Assembly: GCF_036226605.1 (NCBI RefSeq)
Contig: NZ_CP109000.1
Span: 5,576,501 to 5,640,500, forward strand
From: Streptomyces sp. NBC_00704
Lineage (GTDB): Bacteria; Actinomycetota; Actinomycetes; Streptomycetales; Streptomycetaceae
Length of the DNA stretch: 64,000 nt
Direction: 5' to 3'
The notes below the pieces were generated by a model that had not been told where the DNA came from, searched no databases, and saw only the letters and a list, made by a program, of their open reading frames with translations. The first letter of the stretch is position 1. Each line of letters begins with the position of its first letter. Made by a program: the position numbers and the translations under genes. This document shows, piece by piece, positions 17,801 to 25,549 of the stretch.

Positions 17801-18766
17801 GGCCTCGCTGACCAGCCGGGCGACCTGCTCCTTGGCCGTGCGGGTGCGCTGCTCCTTGGCGGCCTCCGCGGCGGCGAGCGCCTTCTCCGCGGCCGCCTTC
17901 GCCTCCGCGAGCACCTTGTCCGCCTCGGCCTGCGCCTTGCGCAGCGCCTCCTCGGCCTCGGACATGCGCTGCTCGGCGGCGCGGCTCAGCTCACCGGCCT
18001 GGCGGCGGGCGGCGTCGGACTCGGTGACCGTGGAGGTGCGCAGCTGCTCGGCGTGGTCGCTGGCCTCCTGGGCCTGCGTGGAGGCCGCGTTCAGCAGCCG
18101 CTCGGCGTCCGTGCGGGCGCGCAGCAGGAGCTGCTCGGCCTCCGCGCGGGCCGCCTCGGCGTCGGCCTGGAGCCGCTGGCGCGCCTCGGCGGCGACGCGT
18201 TCGGCCTCCGCGCGGGCCGTCGCCAGGGCCTGCTCGGCCTCCGCCCGCGACTCGTCGAGCAGCCGGCGGGCCTGCGCCTCGCTGCGGGCGCGCAGCTGTT
18301 CGGCCCAGGCCACGTTCTCGTTGACGTGCGACTCGACGTTCTGCCGGCGCTCGGCGAGTTCCTGGTCGAGCTGCTGGCGGCGGGTGACCGCCTCCTGGTG
18401 CAGCTCCGCCTGGAGCCGGGCCGCCTGCTCGGCGTGCTCCTGGAGGATGCGCTGCGTCTGCGCCCGCACCTGGCTCAGCTCGCGCTCGGCGTCCTGGCGC
18501 AGCTGGTCGGCCTGCATCTGCGCGTTGCGCAGCAGCTGTTCGGCCTGGTACCCGAGGTCGCCGCCGTCGAAGGCGGGCCGGGACATGATGGTGCGACGCG
18601 CCTCGTGCAACTTGGCGCGCAGCACCTCGACCTGGTAGCCGAGGTCCTCGGCGTGCTGGATCGCCTTTTCCCGCTCGGTCTTCAGCCGCTTCATCTCGGC
18701 TTCGAACCGAGTCAGGTGGTCGACGTCAGCCGCCGGTTCCCGCTCCTGGCTCTCGTAGCCCCGCAC
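14885..18766 (-). CDS. scy: Giant coiled-coil polarity scaffold Scy
   Basis: About 1293 residues, almost entirely charged coiled coil. In S. coelicolor Scy assembles at hyphal tips with DivIVA, FilP and ParA, marks new growth sites and coordinates chromosome segregation with polar growth. Here the N-terminal ~90 residues form a conventional coil (FEAEMKRLKTEREKAI). After that a long, highly repetitive Ala/Glu/Arg array (units like EAERLRSEA) shows an 11-residue-based periodicity. The C-terminus becomes Gly-rich. The start is GTG. The DNA is correspondingly repetitive, so length differences between strains, and assembly errors, are to be expected. A promoter candidate lies about 200 nt upstream, overlapping the mce stop. 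Confidence 0.93.
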   Translation of the reverse strand: MRGYESQEREPAADVDHLTRFEAEMKRLKTEREKAIQHAEDLGYQVEVLRAKLHEARRTIMSRPAFDGGDLGYQAEQLLRNAQMQADQLRQDAERELSQVRAQTQRILQEHAEQAARLQAELHQEAVTRRQQLDQELAERRQNVESHVNENVAWAEQLRARSEAQARRLLDESRAEAEQALATARAEAERVAAEARQRLQADAEAARAEAEQLLLRARTDAERLLNAASTQAQEASDHAEQLRTSTVTESDAARRQAGELSRAAEQRMSEAEEALRKAQAEADKVLAEAKAAAEKALAAAEAAKEQRTRTAKEQVARLVSEATKEAETTKADAEQLVADARAEAEKIVAEASEKARTLTAEESATQLSKAAKTAEDVLNKAQEDAQRTTKAAAEEAERIRREAETEADRLRAEAHDIAEQLKGSAKDDTKEYRAKTVELQEEARRLRGEAEQLRADAVAEGEKIRAEARKEAVQQIEEAARSAEELLSKAKADADELRQKATSDSEKVRTEAIERATTLRRQAEEVLERTRAEAERSREEAVELAETITSNAEQAARELREETERGVEARQAEAAEELTRLQTEAQARLASAEQALTEAREEAARIRREAAEETDRLRSEASERIRSLQQQAEAEADRLRTEAASDAAASRAEGEAVAVRLRSEAAAEAERLKSEAQDTADRVRAEAQAAAERLSAEASETLAAAQEEAVRRRREAEELLGSAREEAGQERERAREQSEELLASARKRVEEAQTEAVRLVEEADRRAGEMVSAAEQHAQQVRDSVAGLHEQAQEEITGLRSAAEHAADRTRREAEEEADRVRADAYAERERAAEDASRVRREASEASQAAQELADRTLGEAIAEAERLRSEASAHAQRVRTEVSDAIAQADQDASRTRADARDDANRIRSDAAAQADALINEARSEAERLQSETLAEAERLQSETMAEAERLRSESVAKAEKLIQDASGDAERLRAEAAETVGSAQAHAERMRTEAERVKAEAAAEADRLMSVAREEADSTLDEARKEANKRRSEAAEQVDTLITETAAEADKLLTEAQQQAQKATADAEAQADSMVGAARSEAERLVSEATVEGNSRVEKARTDADELLVGARRDATAIRERAEELRDRITGEIEALHQRARREAAETMRSTGDRCDALIKAAEEQLAKAQAKAKELVSDANSEAGKVRIAAVKKAEGLLKEAEQKKSTLVREAEELKAEAIREARRTVEEGKRELEVLVRRREDINAEISRVQDVLEALESFEAPAGGKDGAVKAGAAIGAPRSGGKSPDG

Positions 18767-18972
18767 TGCGCGGTCCCATCCGTCCCTGGTCGCAAGCTTG
18801 CCGAACGAGCTCCGTCCATCCGCCGGACGGGGCTCCCGGGGAATGGTGTCAGATCAACGACGGAGCATGGGCTGCTGCCCCGACGCTCGTCCCCCGAAAC
18901 CCGGACCCCGGCCGCGTCCTGCCGCCGGACGGCAGGACCGGGTCGCCCCGGTGTGAGCGGCGACCGAGCCCA

Positions 18973-19002
18973 ACCCTACCGGCCCATATGTACGAGGGTC
19001 AG
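18973..19002 (-). promoter_or_regulatory. Candidate promoter for scy
   Basis: On the minus strand, CTGACC (19002-18997) and TAGGGT (18978-18973) are separated by 18 bp, a good fit to a vegetative (HrdB-type) promoter. It would give a leader of about 200 nt before the scy GTG and overlaps the mce stop codon. Confidence 0.5.
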
Positions 19003-19439
19003 TGCTCAGGTGACTCAACGGGGGCCGATGTGACCAGTTCTGTCAGTACTCCGTGGCAATCCTTGGGGTGCAGGAAGGTGATCCGTGACCCCATGGAGCC
19101 GCGTCGGGGCTCTTCGTACAGAACGCGTACGCCCTTGGAGCGGATGTCCTCGGCGTCGCCGTCCACATCCGCCGTACCGAAAGCGATGTGGTGGACTCCC
19201 TCGCCGTTCTTGGCGAGCCACTTGCCGACGGCGGAGTCCTCGCGCGTCGGTTCGAGAAGTTGCAGGTAGGAGGCGCCTCCGTCGGACGTCTCGTTGATCT
19301 TGAGCATGGCCTCGCGCACGCCCTGTTCCTCGTTGACCTCGGAGTGGAACACCTCGAAGCCGTATGTGGAACGGTAGAACTCGACGGTCGCGTCGAGGTC
19401 GTGGCAGGCGATCCCGATGTGGTCGATTCGCGTCAGCAT
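18999..19439 (-). CDS. mce: Methylmalonyl-CoA epimerase
   Basis: A 146-residue VOC-fold (glyoxalase-type) metalloenzyme interconverting (2R)- and (2S)-methylmalonyl-CoA between propionyl-CoA carboxylase and B12-dependent mutase. Sequence marks are the first metal histidine in IDHIGIACHDLDATVEFY, the LQLLEPTRE segment with its metal-site acid, and the second histidine pair in GEGVHHIAFG. The length is typical. It is divergent from an acetyl-CoA acetyltransferase gene and close to meaB, in keeping with odd-chain acyl-CoA and polyketide-precursor metabolism. Confidence 0.95.
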   Translation of the reverse strand: MLTRIDHIGIACHDLDATVEFYRSTYGFEVFHSEVNEEQGVREAMLKINETSDGGASYLQLLEPTREDSAVGKWLAKNGEGVHHIAFGTADVDGDAEDIRSKGVRVLYEEPRRGSMGSRITFLHPKDCHGVLTELVTSAPVESPEH

Positions 19440-19590
19440 GGTGTCAGTGCAGCGCGCCCGCGGTGGTTACGCAACGTGCGCGCGATCACACTGACGGCCC
19501 GATGACGGCACGGAGTGCCACTCAGTACATTCGAAGTAAACCCTCGTTCACTCCTCGGCCTGTGCAGGCCGGTAAGGGGATTCGCAGCTC

Positions 19591-20802
19591 ATGACTGACT
19601 CGACTGGCTCCAACGGCACGACCTCGGTGATCGTCGCGGGCGCGCGTACGCCCATGGGACGGCTGCTGGGCTCCCTCAAGTCCTTCTCCGGAGCCGACCT
19701 CGGCGGCTTCGCGATCAAGGCCGCCCTCGACCGTGCGGGCATCGGCGGCGACCAGGTGCAGTACGTGATCATGGGCCAGGTGCTCCAGGCCGGCGCGGGC
19801 CAGATCCCGGCCCGCCAGGCCGCCGTCAAGGCCGGCATCCCGATGAACGTCCCGGCGCTCACCGTCAACAAGGTGTGCCTGTCGGGCCTCGACGCGATCG
19901 CGCTCGCCGACCAGCTGATCCGCGCGGGCGAGTTCGACATCGTGGTGGCGGGCGGCCAGGAGTCCATGACCAACGCCCCCCACCTGCTGCCCAAGTCCCG
20001 CGAGGGCTTCAAGTACGGCGCCATCGAGATGCTCGACGCGATGGCGTACGACGGTCTCACCGACGCCTTCGAGAACATCGCGATGGGCGAGTCCACCGAG
20101 AAGCACAACACCCGCCTGGGCATCGCGCGCCCCGAGCAGGACGAGATCGCCGCGCTGAGCCATCAGAGGGCCGCCGCCGCGCAGAAGAACGGCGTCTTCG
20201 AGGCCGAGATCACCCCGGTCGAGATCCCGCAGCGCAAGGGCGAGCCGGTCGTCTTCAGCAAGGACGAGGGCATCCGCGCCGACACCACCGCCGAGTCCCT
20301 CGGCAAGCTCCGCCCGGCGTTCGCCAAGGACGGCACGATCACCGCGGGCACGTCCTCGCAGATCTCCGACGGCGCGGCGGCCGTGGTCGTGATGAGCAAG
20401 GCCAAGGCGCAGGAGCTGGGCCTGCAGTGGATCGCCGAGATCGGCGCCCACGGCAACGTGGCCGGTCCGGACAACTCGTTGCAGTCCCAGCCGTCCAACG
20501 CCATCCTCCACGCGCTGAAGAAGGAGGGCCTGGAGGTCGCCGACCTCGACCTGATCGAGATCAACGAGGCCTTCGCCGCCGTCGCCGTCCAGTCAATGAA
20601 GGACCTCGGCGTGTCCACGGAAAAGGTGAACGTGAACGGCGGCGCCATCGCCCTGGGCCACCCGATCGGCATGTCCGGCGCCCGGCTCGTCCTGCACCTG
20701 GCGCTGGAGCTCAAGCGCCGGGGCGGCGGCGTCGGCGCGGCCGCGCTGTGCGGCGGCGGCGGCCAGGGCGACGCCCTGATCGTCCGGGTGGCCAAGGCCT
20801 GA
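19591..20802 (+). CDS. Acetyl-CoA C-acetyltransferase (thiolase)
   Basis: A 403-residue thiolase that condenses two acetyl-CoA to acetoacetyl-CoA, or runs the reverse thiolysis. The acyl-accepting cysteine is C96 in NKVCLSGLD. The catalytic histidine lies in GGAIALGHPIGMSGAR, and the second cysteine in LCGGGGQGDA. The length and order fit a biosynthetic-type homotetramer. It could serve fatty-acid/PHB-type or ethylmalonyl-CoA metabolism, and so be linked to the methylmalonyl genes on both sides. The start ATG is preceded by the purine-rich ggtaagggg at some distance. Confidence 0.95.
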   Translation: MTDSTGSNGTTSVIVAGARTPMGRLLGSLKSFSGADLGGFAIKAALDRAGIGGDQVQYVIMGQVLQAGAGQIPARQAAVKAGIPMNVPALTVNKVCLSGLDAIALADQLIRAGEFDIVVAGGQESMTNAPHLLPKSREGFKYGAIEMLDAMAYDGLTDAFENIAMGESTEKHNTRLGIARPEQDEIAALSHQRAAAAQKNGVFEAEITPVEIPQRKGEPVVFSKDEGIRADTTAESLGKLRPAFAKDGTITAGTSSQISDGAAAVVVMSKAKAQELGLQWIAEIGAHGNVAGPDNSLQSQPSNAILHALKKEGLEVADLDLIEINEAFAAVAVQSMKDLGVSTEKVNVNGGAIALGHPIGMSGARLVLHLALELKRRGGGVGAAALCGGGGQGDALIVRVAKA

Positions 20803-20940
20803 GACGGTCACCCGGCCGGCGGCGGGGACCGTGCCGGCACGGCCCCCGTGCCGGACGGCGGTCGTCATGCCCTCCGCTCGGAACCGGTCGAAGCTGAACG
20901 GGCGCGGCCGGGGAGACGGCCGGGTGCGGGCGTGGTCGGA

Positions 20941-20971
20941 ACAGAGCTGAACGGAGCTGAACGGAGCTGTG
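20941..20971 (+). repeat. Triplicated ribosome-site repeat before meaB
   Basis: Three head-to-tail copies of a 10-bp unit (acAGAGCTGA, acGGAGCTGA, acGGAGCTGT) end directly at the meaB start. Two copies contain GGAG; the last is correctly spaced from the ATG at 20972, the others 10 and 20 nt further away. Confidence 0.7.
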
Positions 20972-21928
20972 ATGCAGGACGTCTCCTCACTGGCCGCCCA
21001 GGCCAGGGAAGGCCGGCCACGGGCCGTGGCCCGGCTGATCTCGCTGGTCGAGGGGGCGTCCCCGCAGTTGCGGGAGGTCATGGCGACCCTGGCCCCGCTC
21101 ACCGGCAACGCCTACGTCGTGGGCCTGACCGGTTCGCCCGGCGTGGGCAAGTCGACCACGACGTCCGCGCTCGTCACCGCGTACCGCAGGCAGGGCAGGC
21201 GGGTCGGCGTGCTGGCCGTCGACCCGTCCTCGCCGTTCTCCGGCGGCGCGCTGCTCGGCGACCGGGTCCGGATGTCCGAGCACGCCTCGGACCCCGGCGT
21301 CTACATCCGCTCCATGGCCACCCGAGGCCACCTCGGCGGCCTCGCGTGGGCGGCCCCGCAGGCGATCCGCGTGCTGGACGCGGCGGGCTGCGACGTGATC
21401 CTGGTCGAGACGGTCGGCGTCGGCCAGTCGGAGGTGGAGATCGCCTCCCAGGCGGACACCAGCGTGGTGCTGCTCGCCCCCGGCATGGGCGACGGCATCC
21501 AGGCCGCCAAGGCCGGGATCCTGGAGATCGGCGACGTCTACGTCGTCAACAAGGCGGACCGGGACGGCGCTGACGCCACCGCGCGGGAACTGAACCACAT
21601 GCTCGGCCTCGGCGAGGCCCGTGCGCCCGGTGACTGGCGGCCGCCCATCGTGAAGACGGTCGCCTCCCGCGCCGAGGGCGTCGACGACGTCGTCCAGGCA
21701 CTGGAGAAGCACCGGGCCTGGATGGAGGAGCGCGGCGTCCTCGCCGAGCGGCGCCGCTCGCGTGCGGCCCGCGAGGTCGAGACGATCGCCGTCACCGCCC
21801 TGCGCGAACGCATCGGCGACCTGCACGGCGACCGCAGGCTGAGCGCCCTCGCCGAACGCATCGTCAGCGGCACGCTCGACCCCTACCGCGCGGCGGACGA
21901 ACTGGTGGCGGGCCTCACGGAGGGGTGA
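20972..21928 (+). CDS. meaB: Methylmalonyl-CoA mutase-associated GTPase MeaB
   Basis: A 318-residue G3E/SIMIBI-class GTPase that protects methylmalonyl-CoA mutase and gates adenosylcobalamin loading. It has P-loop GSPGVGKST (54-62), the VDPSSPFSGGALLGDRVRM segment, the ETVGVGQSE switch motif and the guanine-specificity motif NKAD. A C-terminal helical dimerisation arm follows. The family was formerly called ArgK. The GTG immediately before the ATG is an alternative start. The mutase itself is not in this window. Confidence 0.95.
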   Translation: MQDVSSLAAQAREGRPRAVARLISLVEGASPQLREVMATLAPLTGNAYVVGLTGSPGVGKSTTTSALVTAYRRQGRRVGVLAVDPSSPFSGGALLGDRVRMSEHASDPGVYIRSMATRGHLGGLAWAAPQAIRVLDAAGCDVILVETVGVGQSEVEIASQADTSVVLLAPGMGDGIQAAKAGILEIGDVYVVNKADRDGADATARELNHMLGLGEARAPGDWRPPIVKTVASRAEGVDDVVQALEKHRAWMEERGVLAERRRSRAAREVETIAVTALRERIGDLHGDRRLSALAERIVSGTLDPYRAADELVAGLTEG

Positions 21929-22006
21929 GCCCCACCGCACAGGCGCCTTGCCCTGCCGGAGTGCCGGAGTGCCGGGCTCCCGGAGTGCCGGGCGGTGGTC
22001 AGTCGA

Positions 22007-22618
22007 TCAGGCGTCGGGGTCCTGTGCGACCTTGCCCGTGCGCGGGTCGACCAGCCATTCGCCGCCCCCGGCGGTCTCCACGCTCCAGACCGCGGCGCGG
22101 CCGTCGGCGTCGAGGTCGACCTCGGTCACCGCGCCCTTGCCGGTGACGGCGAGCGCGGCCTCGCGGGCGTCGACCTCCACACCCTTCAGCGCGGCCCGCT
22201 CGGCCCGCGCCTCGGCGGCGTCGGCGGCGTCGTCGTCCTGGGCTTCGTCCGCGTCCTCCGCGTCGTCCTCCGCGTCGCGGTGCGCGCCGGTCACCGTGCC
22301 GGCGGGGGAGAGGGCGACGGTGTACTCGGACCCGTCGGTCCTGACGACGTCCACGTGCCAGGCGCCCGCGTCGGCGCCGTCGTCCTCCAGGCCGGCGCCG
22401 ACCGCTGTGCCCGGGGTGTGCCGCAGCGCGGCCCCGATCGCTTCCGCCGCGGTGAGCTTCGAGGAACCCGCCGCCTCGGACCGGCCCGCCGCCGCCGGAC
22501 CGGCGGCCGCGCCCCGCGCCCGGCCGTCGTGCGGCCCGTCGTCGGCGAGGGCGACCGCCGCACCCCCGCCGATCACGACGGACGCGGCGACGGCGGCGAT
22601 GACCAACTTGCGCTTCAT
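22007..22618 (-). CDS. Secreted/membrane-anchored PepSY-domain protein
   Basis: A 203-residue exported protein. It has a signal-peptide-like N-terminus (MKRKLVIAAVAASVVIGGGA) with no lipobox, then two PepSY-type repeats (about 50-100 and 145-200; the second ends GGEWLVDPRTGKVAQ) separated by a very acidic Asp/Glu/Ala-rich linker. PepSY domains occur in peptidase propeptides and envelope sensors, often inhibiting a partner. The gene is divergent from an OmpR-type two-component system, a common arrangement in which the system senses envelope state and controls the PepSY gene. The ATG has a strong caggagga ribosome site. Confidence 0.87.
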   Translation of the reverse strand: MKRKLVIAAVAASVVIGGGAAVALADDGPHDGRARGAAAGPAAAGRSEAAGSSKLTAAEAIGAALRHTPGTAVGAGLEDDGADAGAWHVDVVRTDGSEYTVALSPAGTVTGAHRDAEDDAEDADEAQDDDAADAAEARAERAALKGVEVDAREAALAVTGKGAVTEVDLDADGRAAVWSVETAGGGEWLVDPRTGKVAQDPDA

Positions 22619-22690
22619 GGAGTCCTCCTGGACGGGATGGGACGGGAAGAGACGCGACGGAAGAGGCGAAGGCACATCTGACCGGCCCGG

Positions 22691-22720
22691 CCCGGATCGG
22701 ACCGGATCGGACCGGATCGG
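22691..22720. repeat. Three 10-bp direct repeats upstream of the PepSY gene
   Basis: Three tandem 10-bp units ending in CCGGATCGG (cccggatcgg, accggatcgg, accggatcgg) lie one helical turn apart, about 75-100 bp upstream of the PepSY start. The period suits a response regulator binding one face of the DNA, but could also be chance low complexity. Confidence 0.5.
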
Positions 22721-22769
22721 TCGGCGGGCCGCTTTCGGCTCGTGTCGCTTTCGACGGGACCCAAGCTGC

Positions 22770-22819
22770 CTGAGACCGGCTGAAGGCATGCTGAAGTCAC
22801 CTGAAGATCGCTTCAGGTG
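22770..22819. promoter_or_regulatory. Repeat/palindrome operator between PepSY gene and two-component system
   Basis: CTGAAG-type hexamers begin at 22770 (CTGAGA, degenerate), 22780, 22791 and 22801, spaced 10-11 bp. The last forms the left arm of a perfect palindrome, CACCTGAAG (22798-22806), ATCG, CTTCAGGTG (22811-22819), ending 20 bp before the response regulator ATG. Phased direct repeats are the usual target of OmpR-family regulators, so this is a likely autoregulatory site. Confidence 0.7.
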
Positions 22820-22839
22820 CGGTTTGGGACCCTGTCCCC

Positions 22840-23526
22840 ATGCGTCTGCTGATCGTCGAGGACGAGAAACGCCTCGCCCTGTCCCTGGCCAAGGGCCTGA
22901 CCGCCGAGGGCTACGCCGTCGACGTCGTCCACGACGGGCTGGAGGGGCTGCACCGGGCGGGCGGGTCGCCGTACGACCTGCTGATCCTCGACATCATGCT
23001 GCCCGGCATGAACGGCTACCGCGTCTGCTCCGCCCTGCGCGCCGCCGGCCACGACCTCCCCATCCTCATGCTCACCGCCAAGGACGGCGAGTACGACGAG
23101 GCGGAGGGCCTGGACACGGGCGCGGACGACTACCTCACCAAACCGTTCTCCTACGTCGTCCTGGTCGCCCGGGTGAAGGCGCTGCTGCGCCGGCGCGCAC
23201 AGGGCGTCGGCGCCTCCCCGGTGCAGGTCCTGGGCGAGCTGACGGTGGACGCCGCCGCCCGCCGCGTGTTCCTGAGCGAGCACGAAGTGGCGCTCACCGC
23301 CAAGGAGTTCGCCGTGCTGGAGCACCTCGTGGTGCGCGCGGGCGAGGTGGTCTCCAAGGCCGAGATCCTGGACCACGTCTGGGACTTCGCCTACGAGGGC
23401 GACCTCAACATCGTCGAGGTCTACGTCAGCGCGCTGCGGCGCAAGCTGGGCGCCGGGCTCATCGCGACCGTGCGCGGCGCCGGTTACCGGCTGGAGCGGC
23501 CCCGGCGGCCGGAGGCGACGCGGTGA
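22840..23526 (+). CDS. OmpR/PhoB-family response regulator
   Basis: A 228-residue regulator. The receiver domain has acidic pocket E7-D8, phospho-acceptor D51 in LLILDIMLPG, and the conserved lysine in DYLTKPFSY. A C-terminal winged-helix domain starts around residue 130 and ends with RGAGYRLERP. The gene overlaps the kinase gene by 4 nt (GTGA). It corresponds in position to the S. coelicolor SCO5403 system. The repeat operator just upstream suggests control of its own operon and of the divergent PepSY gene. Confidence 0.95.
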   Translation: MRLLIVEDEKRLALSLAKGLTAEGYAVDVVHDGLEGLHRAGGSPYDLLILDIMLPGMNGYRVCSALRAAGHDLPILMLTAKDGEYDEAEGLDTGADDYLTKPFSYVVLVARVKALLRRRAQGVGASPVQVLGELTVDAAARRVFLSEHEVALTAKEFAVLEHLVVRAGEVVSKAEILDHVWDFAYEGDLNIVEVYVSALRRKLGAGLIATVRGAGYRLERPRRPEATR

Positions 23527-24971
23527 GGCGGCGGTTCGGCTCCGTGCGGGCGCGGGCGACGCTCGGCGCCACCCTCGTCGTCGCGGTCGCCCTGCTCGCG
23601 GCCGGGACGGCCGTCCTGCTGTCGCTGCGCGCCAACCTGACCGGGCAGGCCGACGCCCAGGCCGAGCGGACCGCGCGGACCGTCGCCGCCCAACTCGCCG
23701 TCGGCACACCGTACGGAGACCTCTCCTCGATGGACGACGACGAGCGGCCCGTCCAGATCCTCGACGCCGGCGGCGCCCGGGTGGCCGTGAGCGAGGACGT
23801 GGAGCGCATCGCCGTGTCCGGGGCGGACGGCGCTCCCGGCGAGGCCGGCGAGGACCTCGACCCCGGTGAGATCGACGACGACACCCGCTTCGCCGACGGC
23901 TCGGCGACCGTCGACGGGGAGAGCGCCGGCCACCGGTTCGCCGTCGTCGAGGTCCACGACCCGCGCAAGGGACCGCTCGCCGTGTACGCGGGGGCGCCCC
24001 TGGGGGCCGAGCGGAGCGCGGTGCGCACGGCGCTCACCGCGCTGCTGGTCGGCTTCCCGCTGCTCCTCGCGGTCGTCGCGAGCGTGACGTGGCTCGTCAC
24101 CCGGCGGGCGCTGGGCCCGGTGGAGGCGATCCGGCGCGAGATGGCCGCGATCACGGCCTCCGCCGACCTGGGCCGCAGGGTGCCCGAGCCGGACACGCAC
24201 GACGAGGTGGCCCGCCTCGCCCGGACCACGAACGAGACGCTGGCCGCGCTGGAGGCGTCCGTGGAGCGCGGCCGCCGGTTCATCGCCGACGCCTCGCACG
24301 AGCTGCGCAGCCCGATCGCCTCGCTGCGCACCCAGCTGGAGGTGGGCGCGGCGCATCCCGCACTGCTGGACGTCGCGGGAGCCGTCGAGGACACCGTACG
24401 GCTGCAACGTCTGGCCGCCGACCTGCTGCTGCTCGCCCGGCTGGACGCGGGGGAGGCGCCGGCGCCGGGGCGGCGGGTCGATCTGGCGGCCCTGGCCCGC
24501 GAGGAGGCCGCGCACCGGGCCGGCGTGACCGTGCAGGTGGAGCCCGCGGGCCTGGGGCGGGTGGCCGGGGAGGCCGGCTGCGTGGAGGAGGCCGGTTGTG
24601 TGGAGGTGGCCGGATCGCGGGGGCAGTTGGGGCGGGTGCTGGCCAACCTGCTCGACAACGCGCAGCGGCACGCTCGTTCGGCCGTCACGGTGACCGTGCG
24701 CCGGGAGACGGCGGAGGGCAGGCGGTGGGCGGTCGTCGCGGTCGCCGACGACGGGGACGGGGTGCCCGAGGCGGAGCGGGAGCGCGTCTTCGAGCGTTTC
24801 GTACGGCTCGACGCGGCCCGCGGCCGGGACGAGGGCGGGGCGGGGCTGGGGCTGGCCATCGCCCGGGACGTCGCCGTGCGGCACGGCGGCACGCTCACGG
24901 TCCGGCAGACGCCGGAAGGCGGAGCCCTGTTCGAGCTCCGCCTTCCGGTTGTCCGGGGTGTGTCGTCCTGA
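23523..24971 (+). CDS. Two-component sensor histidine kinase (HAMP, HisKA)
   Basis: A 482-residue membrane kinase. It has transmembrane helices near 14-36 and 178-200, flanking an extracytoplasmic domain of about 140 residues that is acidic and Asp/Gly-rich. A HAMP linker follows, then a HisKA box DASHELRSPIASLR (His about 259) and the HATPase boxes (N-box LDNAQRH, DDGDGVPEAER, GAGLGLAIARDV). Residues around 352-366 contain a small in-frame duplication (AGCVEEAGCVEVAG). The start is a GTG overlapping the regulator stop. A strong inverted repeat lies within the last coding bases (24912-24948). Confidence 0.94.
   Translation: MRRRFGSVRARATLGATLVVAVALLAAGTAVLLSLRANLTGQADAQAERTARTVAAQLAVGTPYGDLSSMDDDERPVQILDAGGARVAVSEDVERIAVSGADGAPGEAGEDLDPGEIDDDTRFADGSATVDGESAGHRFAVVEVHDPRKGPLAVYAGAPLGAERSAVRTALTALLVGFPLLLAVVASVTWLVTRRALGPVEAIRREMAAITASADLGRRVPEPDTHDEVARLARTTNETLAALEASVERGRRFIADASHELRSPIASLRTQLEVGAAHPALLDVAGAVEDTVRLQRLAADLLLLARLDAGEAPAPGRRVDLAALAREEAAHRAGVTVQVEPAGLGRVAGEAGCVEEAGCVEVAGSRGQLGRVLANLLDNAQRHARSAVTVTVRRETAEGRRWAVVAVADDGDGVPEAERERVFERFVRLDAARGRDEGGAGLGLAIARDVAVRHGGTLTVRQTPEGGALFELRLPVVRGVSS
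24912..24948 (+). terminator. 13-bp inverted repeat inside the 3' end of the kinase gene
   Basis: CCGGAAGGCGGAG (24912-24924) and CTCCGCCTTCCGG (24936-24948) pair perfectly around an 11-nt loop, 20 bp before the stop. It may serve as an RNA 3'-end stabiliser or an early terminator, but it is also constrained by coding. Confidence 0.4.
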
Positions 24972-25066
24972 CCGGTTCAGGGGACGTCGGCGGGGTGCGC
25001 CGACGCCGGTGAGCCGCCGCGTCCGGGGGACGAACCGGACGACGGGCCCCTCGCCGAGGAGGCTGC

Positions 25067-25543
25067 CTACGGGCGTCCCCGGTGGCCGCGGAGGTGTTCC
25101 GCGACGGGCTTGAGGGCCTTGGAGAGTTCGGTCAGGGCCTCGGGGGAGAGGAGGTCGATGAAGTGCCGCCGCACGGAGTCCACATGGTGCGGCGAGACCT
25201 TCTGCATCGTCTCCATGCCGTGCTCGGTCAGCACCGCGTACAGGCCCCGGCGGTCCGACTCGCAGTTCTCACGGCGCACCAGGTCCGCGTTCTCCATGCG
25301 GGTGATCTGGTGCGAGAGGCGGCTCTTGGACTGGAGGGTGGCGGACGCGAGGTCGCTCATCCGCATCCGGTGGCCCTCCGACTCGGAGAGGTTCACCAGG
25401 ATCTCGTAGTCGTTCATGGTCAGGCTGAACGGCTGGAGATCCTTTTCGAGCTGGTACGTCAACAGCCTGTTGACCTCCAGATGGGTACGCCAGGCGCACT
25501 GCTCCGCATCGGTCAGCCACCGGGTGGCCGTTTCGGTCTCCAT
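25067..25543 (-). CDS. absC: MarR-family regulator, AbsC-like
   Basis: A 158-residue winged-helix regulator. The DNA-binding core includes LVNLSESEGHRMRMSDLA, a recognition helix around SKSRLSHQITRMENADLV, and the wing RRENCESDRRGLYAVLT. Size, sequence character and position match S. coelicolor AbsC (SCO5405), a zinc-responsive pleiotropic regulator of antibiotic production and zinc-uptake genes. The orthology is recalled rather than computed. A TAGACT box ends 6 nt before the ATG, so the mRNA may be leaderless. An imperfect palindrome overlaps this promoter and suggests autoregulation. Confidence 0.85.
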   Translation of the reverse strand: METETATRWLTDAEQCAWRTHLEVNRLLTYQLEKDLQPFSLTMNDYEILVNLSESEGHRMRMSDLASATLQSKSRLSHQITRMENADLVRRENCESDRRGLYAVLTEHGMETMQKVSPHHVDSVRRHFIDLLSPEALTELSKALKPVAEHLRGHRGRP

Positions 25544-25549
25544 AGATGA

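Noticed and set aside
15350..19033. A 1227-codon open frame on the plus strand, antisense to scy
   Set aside because: It mirrors the repetitive Glu/Ala/Arg codons of scy and consists of monotonous Arg/Leu/Gly/Pro; scy has the real coiled-coil sequence and a known neighbour, filP.
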